In this document: one piece after another, positions 12,978 through 23,546 of the stretch
Position numbering within the stretch: the first letter of the stretch is position 1
How the letters are laid out: every line of letters begins with the position of its first letter
Source: Terana coerulea
Lineage: Eukaryota > Basidiomycota > Agaricomycetes > Polyporales > Phanerochaetaceae
Reading direction: 5' to 3'
NCBI GenBank assembly: GCA_024811115.1
Contig: JAKOGH010000825.1
Span: forward strand, 1 to 64,000
DNA: 64,000 nucleotides
The notes under the pieces: generated by a model
Told to the model about the DNA's origin: nothing
Databases searched by the model: none
Seen by the model: the letters and a program-made list of their open reading frames with translations, nothing else
Made by a program: the position numbers and the translations under genes

Positions 12978-13834
12978 TTTTCTAACTAGAAGGCTTTTTA
13001 TATAGTAAAAACATCATTGTATAGCTATAACGAATACCTGATTTTGAAATGTATAAATTGCCATATATACTCATAATACAAGGTATAAAGTTTAAATAGT
13101 CGGAATTTGCCAAAGACTTGTTTTAATTATGACCTCAGCAGTAAAATATACACTGCTTTAGTAAGAACATAATATAACCACTAAGTAGATATAGTTTTGA
13201 GTTTATACTATGCACATTTGATTACAGCTTCTACTATATAAGCAATAATGAAAAACATTTCATTACCACAATAGCTATTTTATATATATTTGCTTAGCAG
13301 CTCTATAATTAATGCATCACTAGTACTACCTAATGCTGTGCTCTTATGATCTAATTGACTTTATGTGAAGAATGTTGCACATACGCATTCACTTTATGTA
13401 GAGCTTTATAAATGGTATTATATATGAGTATTACAGCAATAAGATATTTTTCATTATTGCTTGTGCATTAGGAGCTAGAATCAAACGTGCATAATAAGTG
13501 TTCAAAACAACATCTCAGCAGTTATATTATAGTAGATTTATATCAGAATTTTCGAGCTTAAAATTTTGCAGCACTAACTGTCTCACTTAGATATTTATTG
13601 TAGGGACAGTTTAGCGCTGGCATTTTTTGCAAAATGAAAGTGTTTGCATATAAATCTGCACTATTATGTTTTTGCTAAAGCAATATATATTGCATTGCTG
13701 AAGTGATAATTAAAACCAGTATTATAGCTAGAACCATCACTATATTTGATAATTTGTACATTTTCAAAATTCAGCATCAGTTATAGCTACACAACAATAG
13801 CTTTTTGTATGCTAAAAGCCTTCTAGTTAGAAAG
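12978..13834. mobile_element. AT-rich TIR element of about 0.85 kb
   Basis: The ends are inverted repeats of about 85 bp. The left end CTTTTCTAACTAGAAGGCTTTT and the right end AAAAGCCTTCTAGTTAGAAAG are nearly perfect complements, and the similarity continues inward through GTATAGCTATAAC and GAAAaTGTAcAAATT. The interior is non-coding. A related decayed copy lies at about 3,190-3,677. No clear target duplication was identified, so the exact edges may be off by a few bases. Confidence 0.65.
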
Positions 13835-14590
13835 ACGTGACTAAATGAAGACAAGGCCAAATTACTCTTATACATTACTTTTGACTGCCCTTGTAGTATG
13901 CATTTATCTATTCAGATTTACTTCATATGATAACGTGGCCACTTCAAAGAAAAGCTTTGCTATGGGGCTTTCTAACTATAAATTATTTATATCAGAAGTG
14001 TTCCTAATTAACAAAATATAAGCCGATCTTTCTAAGCCTGCCAACGGCATCTGCATTATTTTTGCAATCTAAATAAGCTCAAAGACAAACATTTAGATAG
14101 AGTATTCATAGTATTTACTGGAGAAGATACAGTGAAGCTTAAAAATAATGCAAGTATAGTTAGCAAGCTCAGAAAGACAGGCTTATATTTTTAACAGAAA
14201 GCTTTTGATATAAATGCATATACCACATATAGTAAGTCTGGATGGATAAATGTGCACTATATGTTACACTTGCATTTTGAATAAATCAACTATAGCTTAA
14301 CAATGTAATATGCTGCAGATATGTTGCATAACTCAGCATAAACTTGTAAATGTTTGCTTATAAAGCTGTGTTATACAGGCTTACTATCCACCCTAAATAT
14401 TACATTATACTCCAAACAATATGAATTCTCAGTTTTGAAAAATGTAAATTTATTATAATTTCGCATTAAGCAGTTATATATAAATATACTTCTATATAAT
14501 AATGCAAATTGATATATAGATTATGCTATAAAGTTTGGTTTGCATATACACATTATCCACGTATATATAAATATTAGCTATAGCCTGTGG
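13835..14590. repeat. Foldback-element arms, left piece of a split copy
   Basis: Positions 13,890-14,090 match the right arm of the 3,678-4,574 element, and 14,130-14,590 match its left arm and loop (AAGTCTGGATGGATAAATG at about 14,233). The loop then breaks off at about 14,585 and appears to resume at about 17,765. Two copies of the family seem to lie head to tail here. Confidence 0.55.
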
Positions 14591-15770
14591 CAGCCTTTGG
14601 TAATGGTAGGCAATTTGCAAGCTAGAATAGACTGCAGACTTTGTTAGTAAAATGCCCTCATAGTTGATTTTTGTAGTTAATGCAAATTCGAAACACCTAA
14701 TAGGGATGGCTAACTCACAGTGAGGGCTTCACCTTTGCAGGTTTGTTGTTCTCCTATTACATTCAAGTACACTGCATTTATGTCAACTCAAAGATCATTA
14801 TAGGAGATGATTGGTCCTTGGCATCTCACATCAGAGAGTGGCTAGATGTGGGTGGGCATGGTTAGTGTGAGCAAGCCTACATTCATGTCCATGCCCACAC
14901 TCAATCGTTTGCTGCTGACTTTGACACTGCTGGACAGCTCAGATATGAGCTTGTCTTTATCACCCACAAGTGCCTAAAGGTGTGTATAGAGCGTGCGCAG
15001 CCCTGGCCTTGGCACCTAGAGATTGTGATTAGGAGCCGAGGCTGGAGCTGGTGATGGAGTTGGCAAATCCAAACCTGGACCCTGATACATTAAGAAATAT
15101 GGATATTGGGCCTGCTGTCATATTTATAAAGAGCATACTTATACCATGCTGACAGCTGACCAAAAGCTTCAAACATATGGAGTGCTTTAAATATATTAGA
15201 GTAGACAATAAGTTGCCAAAAGGTCTGCCTGTGCTTGAATATTTGTGTGGTATGCTGCATAGTAGAGCTGAAATTGCTTCTGCAGAGTTAACTTGCTAGA
15301 CTGCGCCTGCCTTGGTAGCATGACAAAACATACACACACCTATTTTATTATAGCCAACCTTTCTTGAACAGCTTGATTTTATTGCTCACATGCTCTTTAC
15401 CTGCCAGAAAGCACTTTAGTGACTGAACCCTTCAATATTACTGGATGCTATATATCTAGTGTGCTAAGGAAGATAATCTTGCTGCTAATGCTGTGCTTCT
15501 CCACCACTGACCTTGGACCTGGAACAATGGACATGCAGGAAATGGTGATGAGAATGTATTCACATATGTGCCTGATTCTGAAAGGCTCCTCTCTTCTCTC
15601 TTTACAAGTACATTTTTTAGTAAATGTGCTTCCCAAGATATAGTAAATGACCGTTAATGCACATTATACTATTTGTTGATAGCTGACTGTCTGTTATATA
15701 GCTCCATCTGTGACCTAATTAGCAGAGCATGCTGCGCAGCAGCTTGCCACTGTTCATAACTAAAGCAAAG
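14590..15770. other. Unassigned sequence inside split foldback copy
   Basis: This is part of a segment of about 3.2 kb that separates the two halves of a foldback element. It contains short open frames (for example 15,419-15,643 plus) but no recognisable domain and no terminal repeats that I could pair. Composition is slightly less AT-rich than its surroundings. Confidence 0.3.
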
Positions 15771-16187
15771 TATTGCAGAAGGACGTACAGAAGTAGTATT
15801 ATTTTTCGTTTTTCTCGCATTTGTTTAGCACAGATACATAACTTGGTAGCAGCTCCAAAGCCTCTGAACTTTATTCCGATGTCCTAGCACTTAGCGCCCA
15901 AATCTGGTTTGATTCTTCTCATGCTCTTGGACTCTTAGCAGTCAGACTCTCTTGCTTTGCTCTTTATCTCAATCTTTTAGTCGTTGAAGATAAGTTGTGT
16001 ATTCTATGTACTATACAGTATAGCAATGCTAACTTAGTCATTAGGGGCAAGTATTAGCTCAAACCTGTATGCTCTATGAGATCTACTGAGTTGGCCTTTG
16101 TCGCCCTTTTATATGTCCTTCTTCATCTATTCTACATTTGCTCCAATCTGCTCACTCCTAGTGCGCGTCGAGTTTATCTCCATAATA
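15771..16187 (-). mobile_element. Solo LTR, family B, inverted orientation
   Basis: This is the reverse complement of the family-B LTR defined at 39,954-40,363. It begins TATTGCAGAAGG (family TGTYGCAGA on this strand) and ends CTCCATAATA. Flanks are CAAAG (15,766-15,770) and TAAAG (16,188-16,192), a 5-bp target duplication with one transition. No internal domain remains. Confidence 0.75.
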
Positions 16188-16299
16188 TAAAGCTTTGCGC
16201 CACCATTTGACAAATAAATGCACTATTAAAGATAGCATACTGACATCGCCTAATCCAAAGAGTTTTGCAGAATAGGTACATTGCCACGTGTGCCATGGC

Positions 16300-16837
16300 T
16301 GTCACAAATTTCCCTTAGCGCTAGTTCACAGTGCTTAGAGTGTAACATCAAGTCACGGAACATGTCACCAAGTCATCACATAGTGTTACAAAATGCTAGA
16401 TCAGTTTGCTATGTGCTTATTGCATGGACATCAGGAATATGCCTTATACAGATGTAGGATCCAGGACTCTGGTCTGGAACTATTCCGGACTATGACATCA
16501 TGGACTGGTAGTATACAGTAGCTCGATTAGGACATCTAGATAGTGTTGATGTTAGCATGATAGCTAGGCTAGATCTGATAAAGGAAGTTAGAGTGGCGGT
16601 GTGCTCTGGAGCCTTAGTCAGACATCACCTGACTGTATCAGTCAGCATATGGTATTGAGGTCTTAAATAGTGTCTGGGATCCCTCTACACATATATAAGG
16701 AGACTAGTCTGTAGGCTAAACTCCTAGACTCAACAACATCGTTAATTCATATCCACTCTACTAGCTCTACTCAAGTCCCTCTGCTTTCCCACCTCTTTCA
16801 AGTCATCCCAGCAGGTGAGTATTATAGTTTTGTGATA
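16300..16837 (+). mobile_element. Solo LTR, family A, ATGGC target duplication
   Basis: The 538-bp sequence begins TGTCACAAATTTCCC and ends TTTTGTGATA. It aligns along its whole length with the two LTRs of the 28,616-35,282 retrotransposon. A perfect 5-bp target duplication ATGGC lies at 16,295-16,299 and 16,838-16,842. No internal region accompanies it, so it is a solo LTR left by LTR-LTR recombination. It includes a TATA-like stretch (ACATATATAAGG, about 16,689). Confidence 0.9.
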
Positions 16838-16842
16838 ATGGC

Positions 16843-17765
16843 TGGCACACACGTCAGAGAGTTCACAGATGATGGATATCAAAACAGTTTGAGCTTTACA
16901 TAAGATGCATAGCCAGTGCCAGATGCTAAAGCATTCACTAAGTAAAACACTGTTCCTGCCCATACTGCACTATTTGCTATGTGGCTTGTCAGATGGGGGT
17001 CAGGATGGTCATATAGAGGACAGTACTATACACTCAGACTTTATTAGTAGCCGCTGTAGTCACTAAAGATGCATTTACTGACTCGAGTTGTAGAAAGTTC
17101 AAAAAGTGAGTACTGTGCGCGATAAAGTTGCCTGCCACTTTGTGCTCATTCTGGCTGCACACAGGTTGCTTTTTAGCGTGTTTGTGGCCTGTACCACTGC
17201 TACAGAAAATTCAACCAAGAGGCCCATTTAATGAGTGCTTAGCCACACTTAATTTATGTAAAAGTATGACCTAGTCACCGGACAGGCAGTGGTGGATGTA
17301 GGTGGGTAGTTATAAGTGGTGACTATGGTGCACAAAGGGCTAAGCCAGCAAATGCTAGTAATTATGACTTAGTCATTCAAACTATATTGTAATGGGAAGC
17401 TATAATGCTTGCTCGAGCTGAAGCAAAGCGTCTGTACCAGACATATAAATTCAGAGAGCTGAAAGGTGGCAGTGTACTGGTGGCATGTGTTGCAAAACAC
17501 CTCATATCAAGCATGGTGGAATATTGAAGCACTCAAGATTCCATCAGATTTGTCTTTTATCTTTATGCCACGCATACTGTTTATCCTTTATGCTCTCTCC
17601 CTTACTTTACGCGAAGCTCAATGCACTTAGTGCCATTTTGAACGTACAGGTAGCTAAGTAAGTATACAAACAACACATATACATAAAGTGTAATGCAGCC
17701 GGTGTATGAGGAGACTAGTACATGGTATATGGAGGCCAGCACTTATAAAAGCTTATATTGTTTTG
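16843..17765. other. Unassigned sequence
   Basis: No supported gene. One minus-strand open frame (16,742-16,963) overlaps the solo LTR end and is therefore not a gene. The stretch contains no repeat shared with the rest of the window that I could see. Confidence 0.3.
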
Positions 17766-18060
17766 TATTATAAATTACCAACTGTTGACTAACTACTTAT
17801 AAAATGTATTGAACTGCTAAAGAGTTACTCTTCTAGTATGCAAAGCCACATACTATTGTCCAGAAAGCAAATATGTCTGGGTTTATTTTGAATTATGCAA
17901 TAAGTCTATGGTATATTTTGTTGCCAAGCTATAGTTAATTCATTCACAATGCTAGTTTTGTATGCAGTGCACATTTATCCATCAGACTTATTATATGTAG
18001 TAATATGGTTACATCAAAAAAAGCTTCATTATAAAGCTTTTACAATTTCTGAGCTTACAA
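17765..18060. repeat. Foldback-element arm, right piece of split copy
   Basis: Matches 4,195-4,450: the CTGTTGACTAACTACT block, the 'ccacat/tctggaaagca' block, CAATGCTAGTTT and CATTTATCCATC follow in the same order. It seems to complete the half element that breaks off at about 14,585. Confidence 0.55.
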
Positions 18061-18339
18061 AGAAATACTTTGTACAGCTAGCACATTAGGTTTGCTTTTG
18101 ATGTTGTAACATTTTTGTCCCCATCTCAATAAATTTCCACAAATCCTGGAAATATTTGTATATCTGTTAAAGCGTGACAAACATTACAAAAATATATATG
18201 GCATTTGTAGTGATGTCCTGCATTTACAACAGTAGTTATTGTATATAATACCAGTTTATTCCAAGGATAAGCACAGCAACCGTAGCTCAAGGCAGTGTGT
18301 ATGGCTGTGAATAATCTCTGATATTTAAATTGTGCTGTA

Positions 18340-19000
18340 AAATCATATGTGAATACTTGTATGATTTGTGTAATTTTATCTGTATTTTGATACCATACTC
18401 TGCTACTGCCATTAATTATCCAAGGGGGATTATAGCTTTAAAAATCCGGATAAATGTAAGGAATTATGAATATATTCAGCGAGACGCATATATGTGCAGA
18501 AAGAATATTTGCTTGCTTAGCAAATGCTATTCCACTATTCAGATGATAAGAAGCCCTTGAATCTTGCTTTTCACAGAATGTAAGGATTATAGCTGAGGCT
18601 GTGGATTTCCTAAAAACATAATTATGCTCTACAATGCATATCACATGCTCCTTTATATGCTTGAATATTTGCATAATTTATGAGATTATACCTGTGCTTT
18701 GGTACTACACTCTTACTGCTACTTACCAGCCAGAGGTATTTCATAGATTGCAAATACCAGATGAATTTAAACAGTTATAAAGATAATTACAGATATATAT
18801 ATAACTGTGAAAAACATGCCTGCATGCTCTCTAGCTGCTATTCTGCTGTTTAGATGGTAATAGGCCCTTAAACCTCGCTTTTTCTGCTATGTATGCCATA
18901 TAGCTCAAGCTGTGGATGTTCTAAAACAACAATTATATTCCACAATGTGTACAACGTGTGATTCCACATGCATGAATATGTTCACAATTTTTAGTATTAT
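18340..19000 (+). repeat. About 300-bp tandem repeats, Helitron copy C leader
   Basis: Two to three units with a period of about 305-315 bp. Landmarks recur at about 18,347, 18,660 and 18,960 ('tgaatacttgtatgatttgtg', 'cttgaatatttgcataattta', 'catgaatatgttcacaat'), each followed by a 'tctgctactgcc'-like block and 'aga tggtaa(t)aggccctt'. They belong to the same family as 540-1,000. Confidence 0.65.
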
Positions 19001-22000
19001 ATTCAGTTTATAGTGCGCTGCCATTCACTTGCTACCCAGAGCTGCATCCAAGTATATTATATGCAATCCATCCCTAGCCCATGTGCTATAGCTGAGGTCT
19101 CTATAGCAATACTTATAGACTTGCTTATGTCATCTATACCACTATTAACCCATATTAGCTGGTCAAAATTGCCAGCTCACCATTTAAAACATTGAGCAAA
19201 TTTGTCAAAGCTATAGCACTTTAGACTGGCCTGCTAATTTGAGTTTAAAAATAAGCGCCCGGTCCGGCCCTACACAATTCACATGCTCTGCAACCCTTAT
19301 CTTTTGTTGGGTGTTTTGCAACTCTTCCTTTTATTACTACAAACTCTAACACAAACTCAAGTGCTATAGATATCAGTAATGGTATAACATTCTATACCTC
19401 TCTGCTAGTGCTCTGAAGTTATTTGCTATGCCTCAAGCATAGCATTAGGCTTCATAACAGTTGGTTAAATCCTTGTAACAGTATAAATGATACAACAGAC
19501 ATCTATCCAGAAAGTTCTATATTGCTGAGCAATTTGCTATCATAGAGCACCAACTCAGAAAGTCTCCAGCTAGATAATAGCATAGTTTTGGGCACTATTA
19601 TAGAAAGGCACCTGTTTTGGCAAATAATATGGCAGACATCTATTCAGAAAGTTCTATGTTGCTTAGCAACTTGGTATAATAGAGCACCAACCTAAAAGTC
19701 TCCAGGTTATTTTATAGCATGGTTTTGGGCACTATTACAGAAAGGCACCTATTCACCAATCCAAAAGTTACCTGACAGACACCAGTTCAAAAGTTCCGTA
19801 TTGCTTAGCAATTTGGTATTATAGAGCACTGCATTATAAAGTCTCTAGCTAAATGATAGCATAGTTTTGGGCACCATTATAAAAAGACGTCTACTATTAG
19901 AAAACATAGTTTTGAGACTCAAAATGATAAGTTGTTAGAGTTCAGGCAAAGTGGCATTAAAATTCACTATACATTTTTTTGAAAAGGTTTTTGCAATGAA
20001 GCATGCTATAATAACCTGTATAGTTGGATTACACTTGTTTATGGGCAGTTAAATATGCTTTACACAACTCTTGGACATACTGTGCAAGTTTTCCCTTGCC
20101 ACTGTAAGCTATTTTCCAAAGACAATTCATACATAAGCACAACTTCACATACAAAATAAAAGCAATGTCTACAATGTTCTAATATAATGGCTTTCCACTA
20201 CTTAAATCTCAAAGTGGCTTATTTTATATATCAGTCCTAACTTTATGTGTATGCTTTGATCCAAAACAAAAAGTACTCGGTGGTGGCAGTGAAAAGAAGT
20301 CTAAGATTACAAGAGTTAACAAATGGACTGCTTTAAAACTTCAGCCATATAGTAGCTTAGATTTAATAACTGCAAATAAAACATACAGACTTGCTGGATA
20401 TATACATAGTAGCGACTAATATCTTTTTCCAAATATAATAGCTTTGCTAATTCCAATGGATACATTATGTAGAAAAGCATCACAAAATATTATGAAGATA
20501 TAGCTCAAAGCATACTATAATCTAGAGTAAAAAAAAGGCGTATGAACTTGGCAACTATTGAGCAACTTCTTGAGCAATACAAATGCATAGAATGTCTAGA
20601 ACTCTTAACTTTATTTGAACTAAACAAAACTGCATTAAAAATGCAGAGCACATAGAGTTGTTTAAATGTAAACATGCTACAGATAAAAAGCTGAAAAAGA
20701 ATGTGTACTGTAGCACTCATTGCAAAATGATGAGGAATATCAAGCAAAGTATAAAGCTCATAAAAACGAAAATTATGCATCTGAGAAGTTTCCTCCTAAG
20801 CACTCGAATGATGAGTGATGGATTTTGTGAGAACACTAGCCTTTATTAAGTTAGAAGAATATGGCTGTGCAGTTTGTGGAGCTTAGCACCTACTAAACAG
20901 TTAACACTGCTTAGTAAAATAAAATATCCTGTAAATTGTCTGGTTACCAGTGGTACTACTCAAATTAAGCACATATCTGCAAATAATCCAATTATGGATG
21001 TATTAAAACCCATTTGGCCTTAACTGGAAGTATATATGTAGTTTTTGCAATTCCAGCTTGCAAAATGGAAATATACCCAAGTTAGCACTAGCTAATGGCT
21101 TATGGCTTGGAAATGTACCAACAGTATTACAAGACTTACACTGAACTGAATAACTACTCATTTAAAGAATTATTCGCAACTATTATGTGGTTAGGGTGTT
21201 GGTATTAAAAGATAATAAGAAAGAGAATGAAGGCACTACAAAGGCCAATGCTCTTTTACTGTATATACTCTAATAACTGAGGAATTAACTAATTTAATTA
21301 GCAAAGATGATTGTATGAAAATTCGCAATAAAGCTTTGCTACATCTTTAAATATAATGGAAAGACTTTAGCTATAACTTATTCTTCAACTTCTAAGTCAT
21401 TATATAATAATTCTCAACTGTATCCACAAATGTTTCTTTAGCTGTTTTACATGGACTTAGTGGAATTGGTGGCATAATTGGCAGTGTCCTGATTTCTGAT
21501 GAACGGCGTATACAGCATTTACTAATGTATCATAACAAGCACTTCCAGCCGGATAAATACTTTCCGCTGATTGCCTTCAATCATCAGCAAATTAAGAAAA
21601 GCACTACTGGTGGATTTTTGCTTGCAGCCAGAGATCATTTTAGCACAATTGCAAAAGATTATTTCTGTAGCTAGAGCAAGATTTTCAAAGTCACGGTTGA
21701 TGCATTTATCAAATATGTTCTAAATGTAGGCTTGCAGTATAAAGGAGTGTATAGAAAATATCAAGCTATTATAGAATAGTTGAGCAATAAGGCTGTTTGA
21801 TATTGCATATGCATATGCTTATATGGATTAAAGATTCCTTAACGCCTCAGGAAATTAGAGATGGAATTTTGGATTCAGACTCTGACTTTTAAAAGCACAT
21901 GGTAGAATATTTGAAAAATGACCATATTGGAGAGTTCATTGATAAATCAATGAGTGAAATGGAAGAAACCAATGTACAGCTAAAGAATAGCCTAAATTAT

Positions 22001-22560
22001 ATACCACAAACACAAACGCCTTTAGAGAAAGTTGACAAGCCATGCAATAATCCAAAGTGTGATCACTTATGCTCTCAGTGCAAAAAAGCAGAGTCATGAT
22101 AAGTATACTTTACAGAAATAGTTAATCATTTGCTGTATTTATCAAACAGGCATACTTGTATGAAGGGCTATAAAAATAATAAGTACAAAATATGCAAAGC
22201 TAGATTTCTCAGAAAAACCCACAAAGAAACTGTAGTAGATTTTGAAACTGGTGCTTCATTTATGAAAAAGGTGAAGCATAGATAAATACATTTACTCCAG
22301 TGACTACATTTGTCCTTAAGTGCAATTCAGATGTTGCTACCTTATTATTTAGCATAGCTATCAAGTCAGTTATAGCCTATGTAACTGGTTATATTACCAA
22401 AACACCACTCAAGACACATACTATATTTGAAGCAGTGAAAATAGTGTTTAGATGTGATTTTGAAATGCTAACAGATGATGAATTTTGGCAAACAAAGGTA
22501 AAAAAAAAACACTGACTAAGGTGATAAATGCATTGACTTCAAAAGCGAAACATCCATACC
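18780..22560 (+). mobile_element. Helitron copy C, most continuous leader plus initiator half
   Basis: The leader (to about 20,550) aligns with copy A. It is followed by a decayed reading frame with the Cys-rich N-terminal part (about 20,640-20,900), the DUF6570-like part (KMEIYPS, ALANGLWLGN around 21,060-21,115) and the initiator half up to about 22,500. Relative to copy B a segment is missing at about 21,210. No helicase half follows; the sequence turns at about 22,590 into an inverted leader of another copy. Confidence 0.7.
20600..22560 (+). pseudogene. Helitron protein, N-terminal to HUH region (copy C)
   Basis: Readable pieces in order: a YDxxLPxxAFNHQQIKK-type segment with GGFLLAARDHFSTIAK (about 21,560-21,660), then FKVTVDAFIKYV, then the HUH motif LILHMHMLIW at 21,797-21,826 followed by IKDSLTPQEIRDGILD. 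The best preserved stretch, 21,899-22,099, ends in a Cys/His cluster (CNNPKCDHLCSQCKK). A further open piece (22,300-22,515) has FSIAIKSVIAYVTGYITK, which is also typical of this protein. Stops and small indels are many. Role in living relatives: nicking and strand transfer in rolling-circle transposition. Confidence 0.75.
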
Positions 22561-22589
22561 ATTACATAAGCCATAAGTTACAAAAGTTT

Positions 22590-23530
22590 TATTAGAGAGG
22601 ATATACTAATGAAGCCCTTAAATATTGGGAGTCAGATGTCAAATTTGAAGTGCTATAGCTTTCACAAGTTTGCTCACTGTTTTGAACAGTGAGCTTGCAA
22701 TTTTGACCAGCTGACTGGGGGTAATAGTGATATAGATGATATAAGCATGCTCCTAAGTATTGCCATGGAGACCCCAGCTGCAGCATAAACGCTAGGAGAT
22801 GGATTGCATGTGATGTACTTGGATGTAGCTCTGGATGACAAGTGAAGGGTGGCGCACCATGAACCGAATAAATACTATAAATCCGAAACATATTCATGCA
22901 TGTGAAACAGCATGTTATAAGCATAGTGAATTATAATTGCCATTTTAGAACATTTACAGCTTGAGCTATGAGGCTTACATGGTCAGAAAAGCAAGCCAAG
23001 GGCTTCTTACTATCTGAACAACAGAATAGTATCCAAACAGCATGCAGACATGTGTTCTACATATATACACGCCTTTACGAATATATTCATAATTGTTGAA
23101 ACTTACTTCACATTTTAAATCTATAATTTACTCTGGCCAGTGAGTAGTTGTAATAGAATGAGATACCAAAATACAGATGAAATACTAGAAATCATGAAAA
23201 TATTCAAGCATACATAAAGGCATGCTGCGAGCATTCGAAATGTGATTATAAGCTCAATGCATCCACAGTATGAGCTATAGGGCTTACGTTACAGCTTACA
23301 TTGTGAAAAAGCAAGGTCAATGGGCTTGTTATTTAGACAGTGGAATAGCGTCTAACAAGCATGTTGACATGTTTTTGACATATATATGCGTTTGAATATA
23401 TTTTTAATTATTGAAATTTACCTGGCTTTTTAAATCTATGATTCACCCTAGCTAGTGAGTAGCTGTAATAGAGTGCAGTAGTAAGACATGAGCACAACAG
23501 CAAAAATCGCAGGAGTATTCAAGCATGTTC
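22590..23530 (-). repeat. Inverted Helitron leader and about 300-bp tandem repeats
   Basis: The reverse complement of 900-1,190 and 18,960-19,240 (shared landmark CAGCTGGTCAAAATTGC) continues into two to three of the 300-bp repeat units, all in opposite orientation to copies A and C. This marks a separate, truncated family member or an inversion joint between copies C and D. Confidence 0.65.
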
Positions 23531-23546
23531 AGCAATATACACAATT

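Noticed and set aside
22681..22710. Inverted motif around 'gttttgaacagtgagcttgcaattttgaccagctg' as a Helitron 3' hairpin
   Set aside because: Pairing is weak, it lies in the leader-type repeat, and no CTRR end follows.
860..22924. Similar open frames at 860-1,138 (plus), 19,013-19,195 (plus) and 22,592-22,924 (minus), seemingly a conserved protein
   Set aside because: They lie in the shared non-coding leader of Helitron copies. Similarity reflects repeat homology, and the last one is read on the opposite strand relative to the element.
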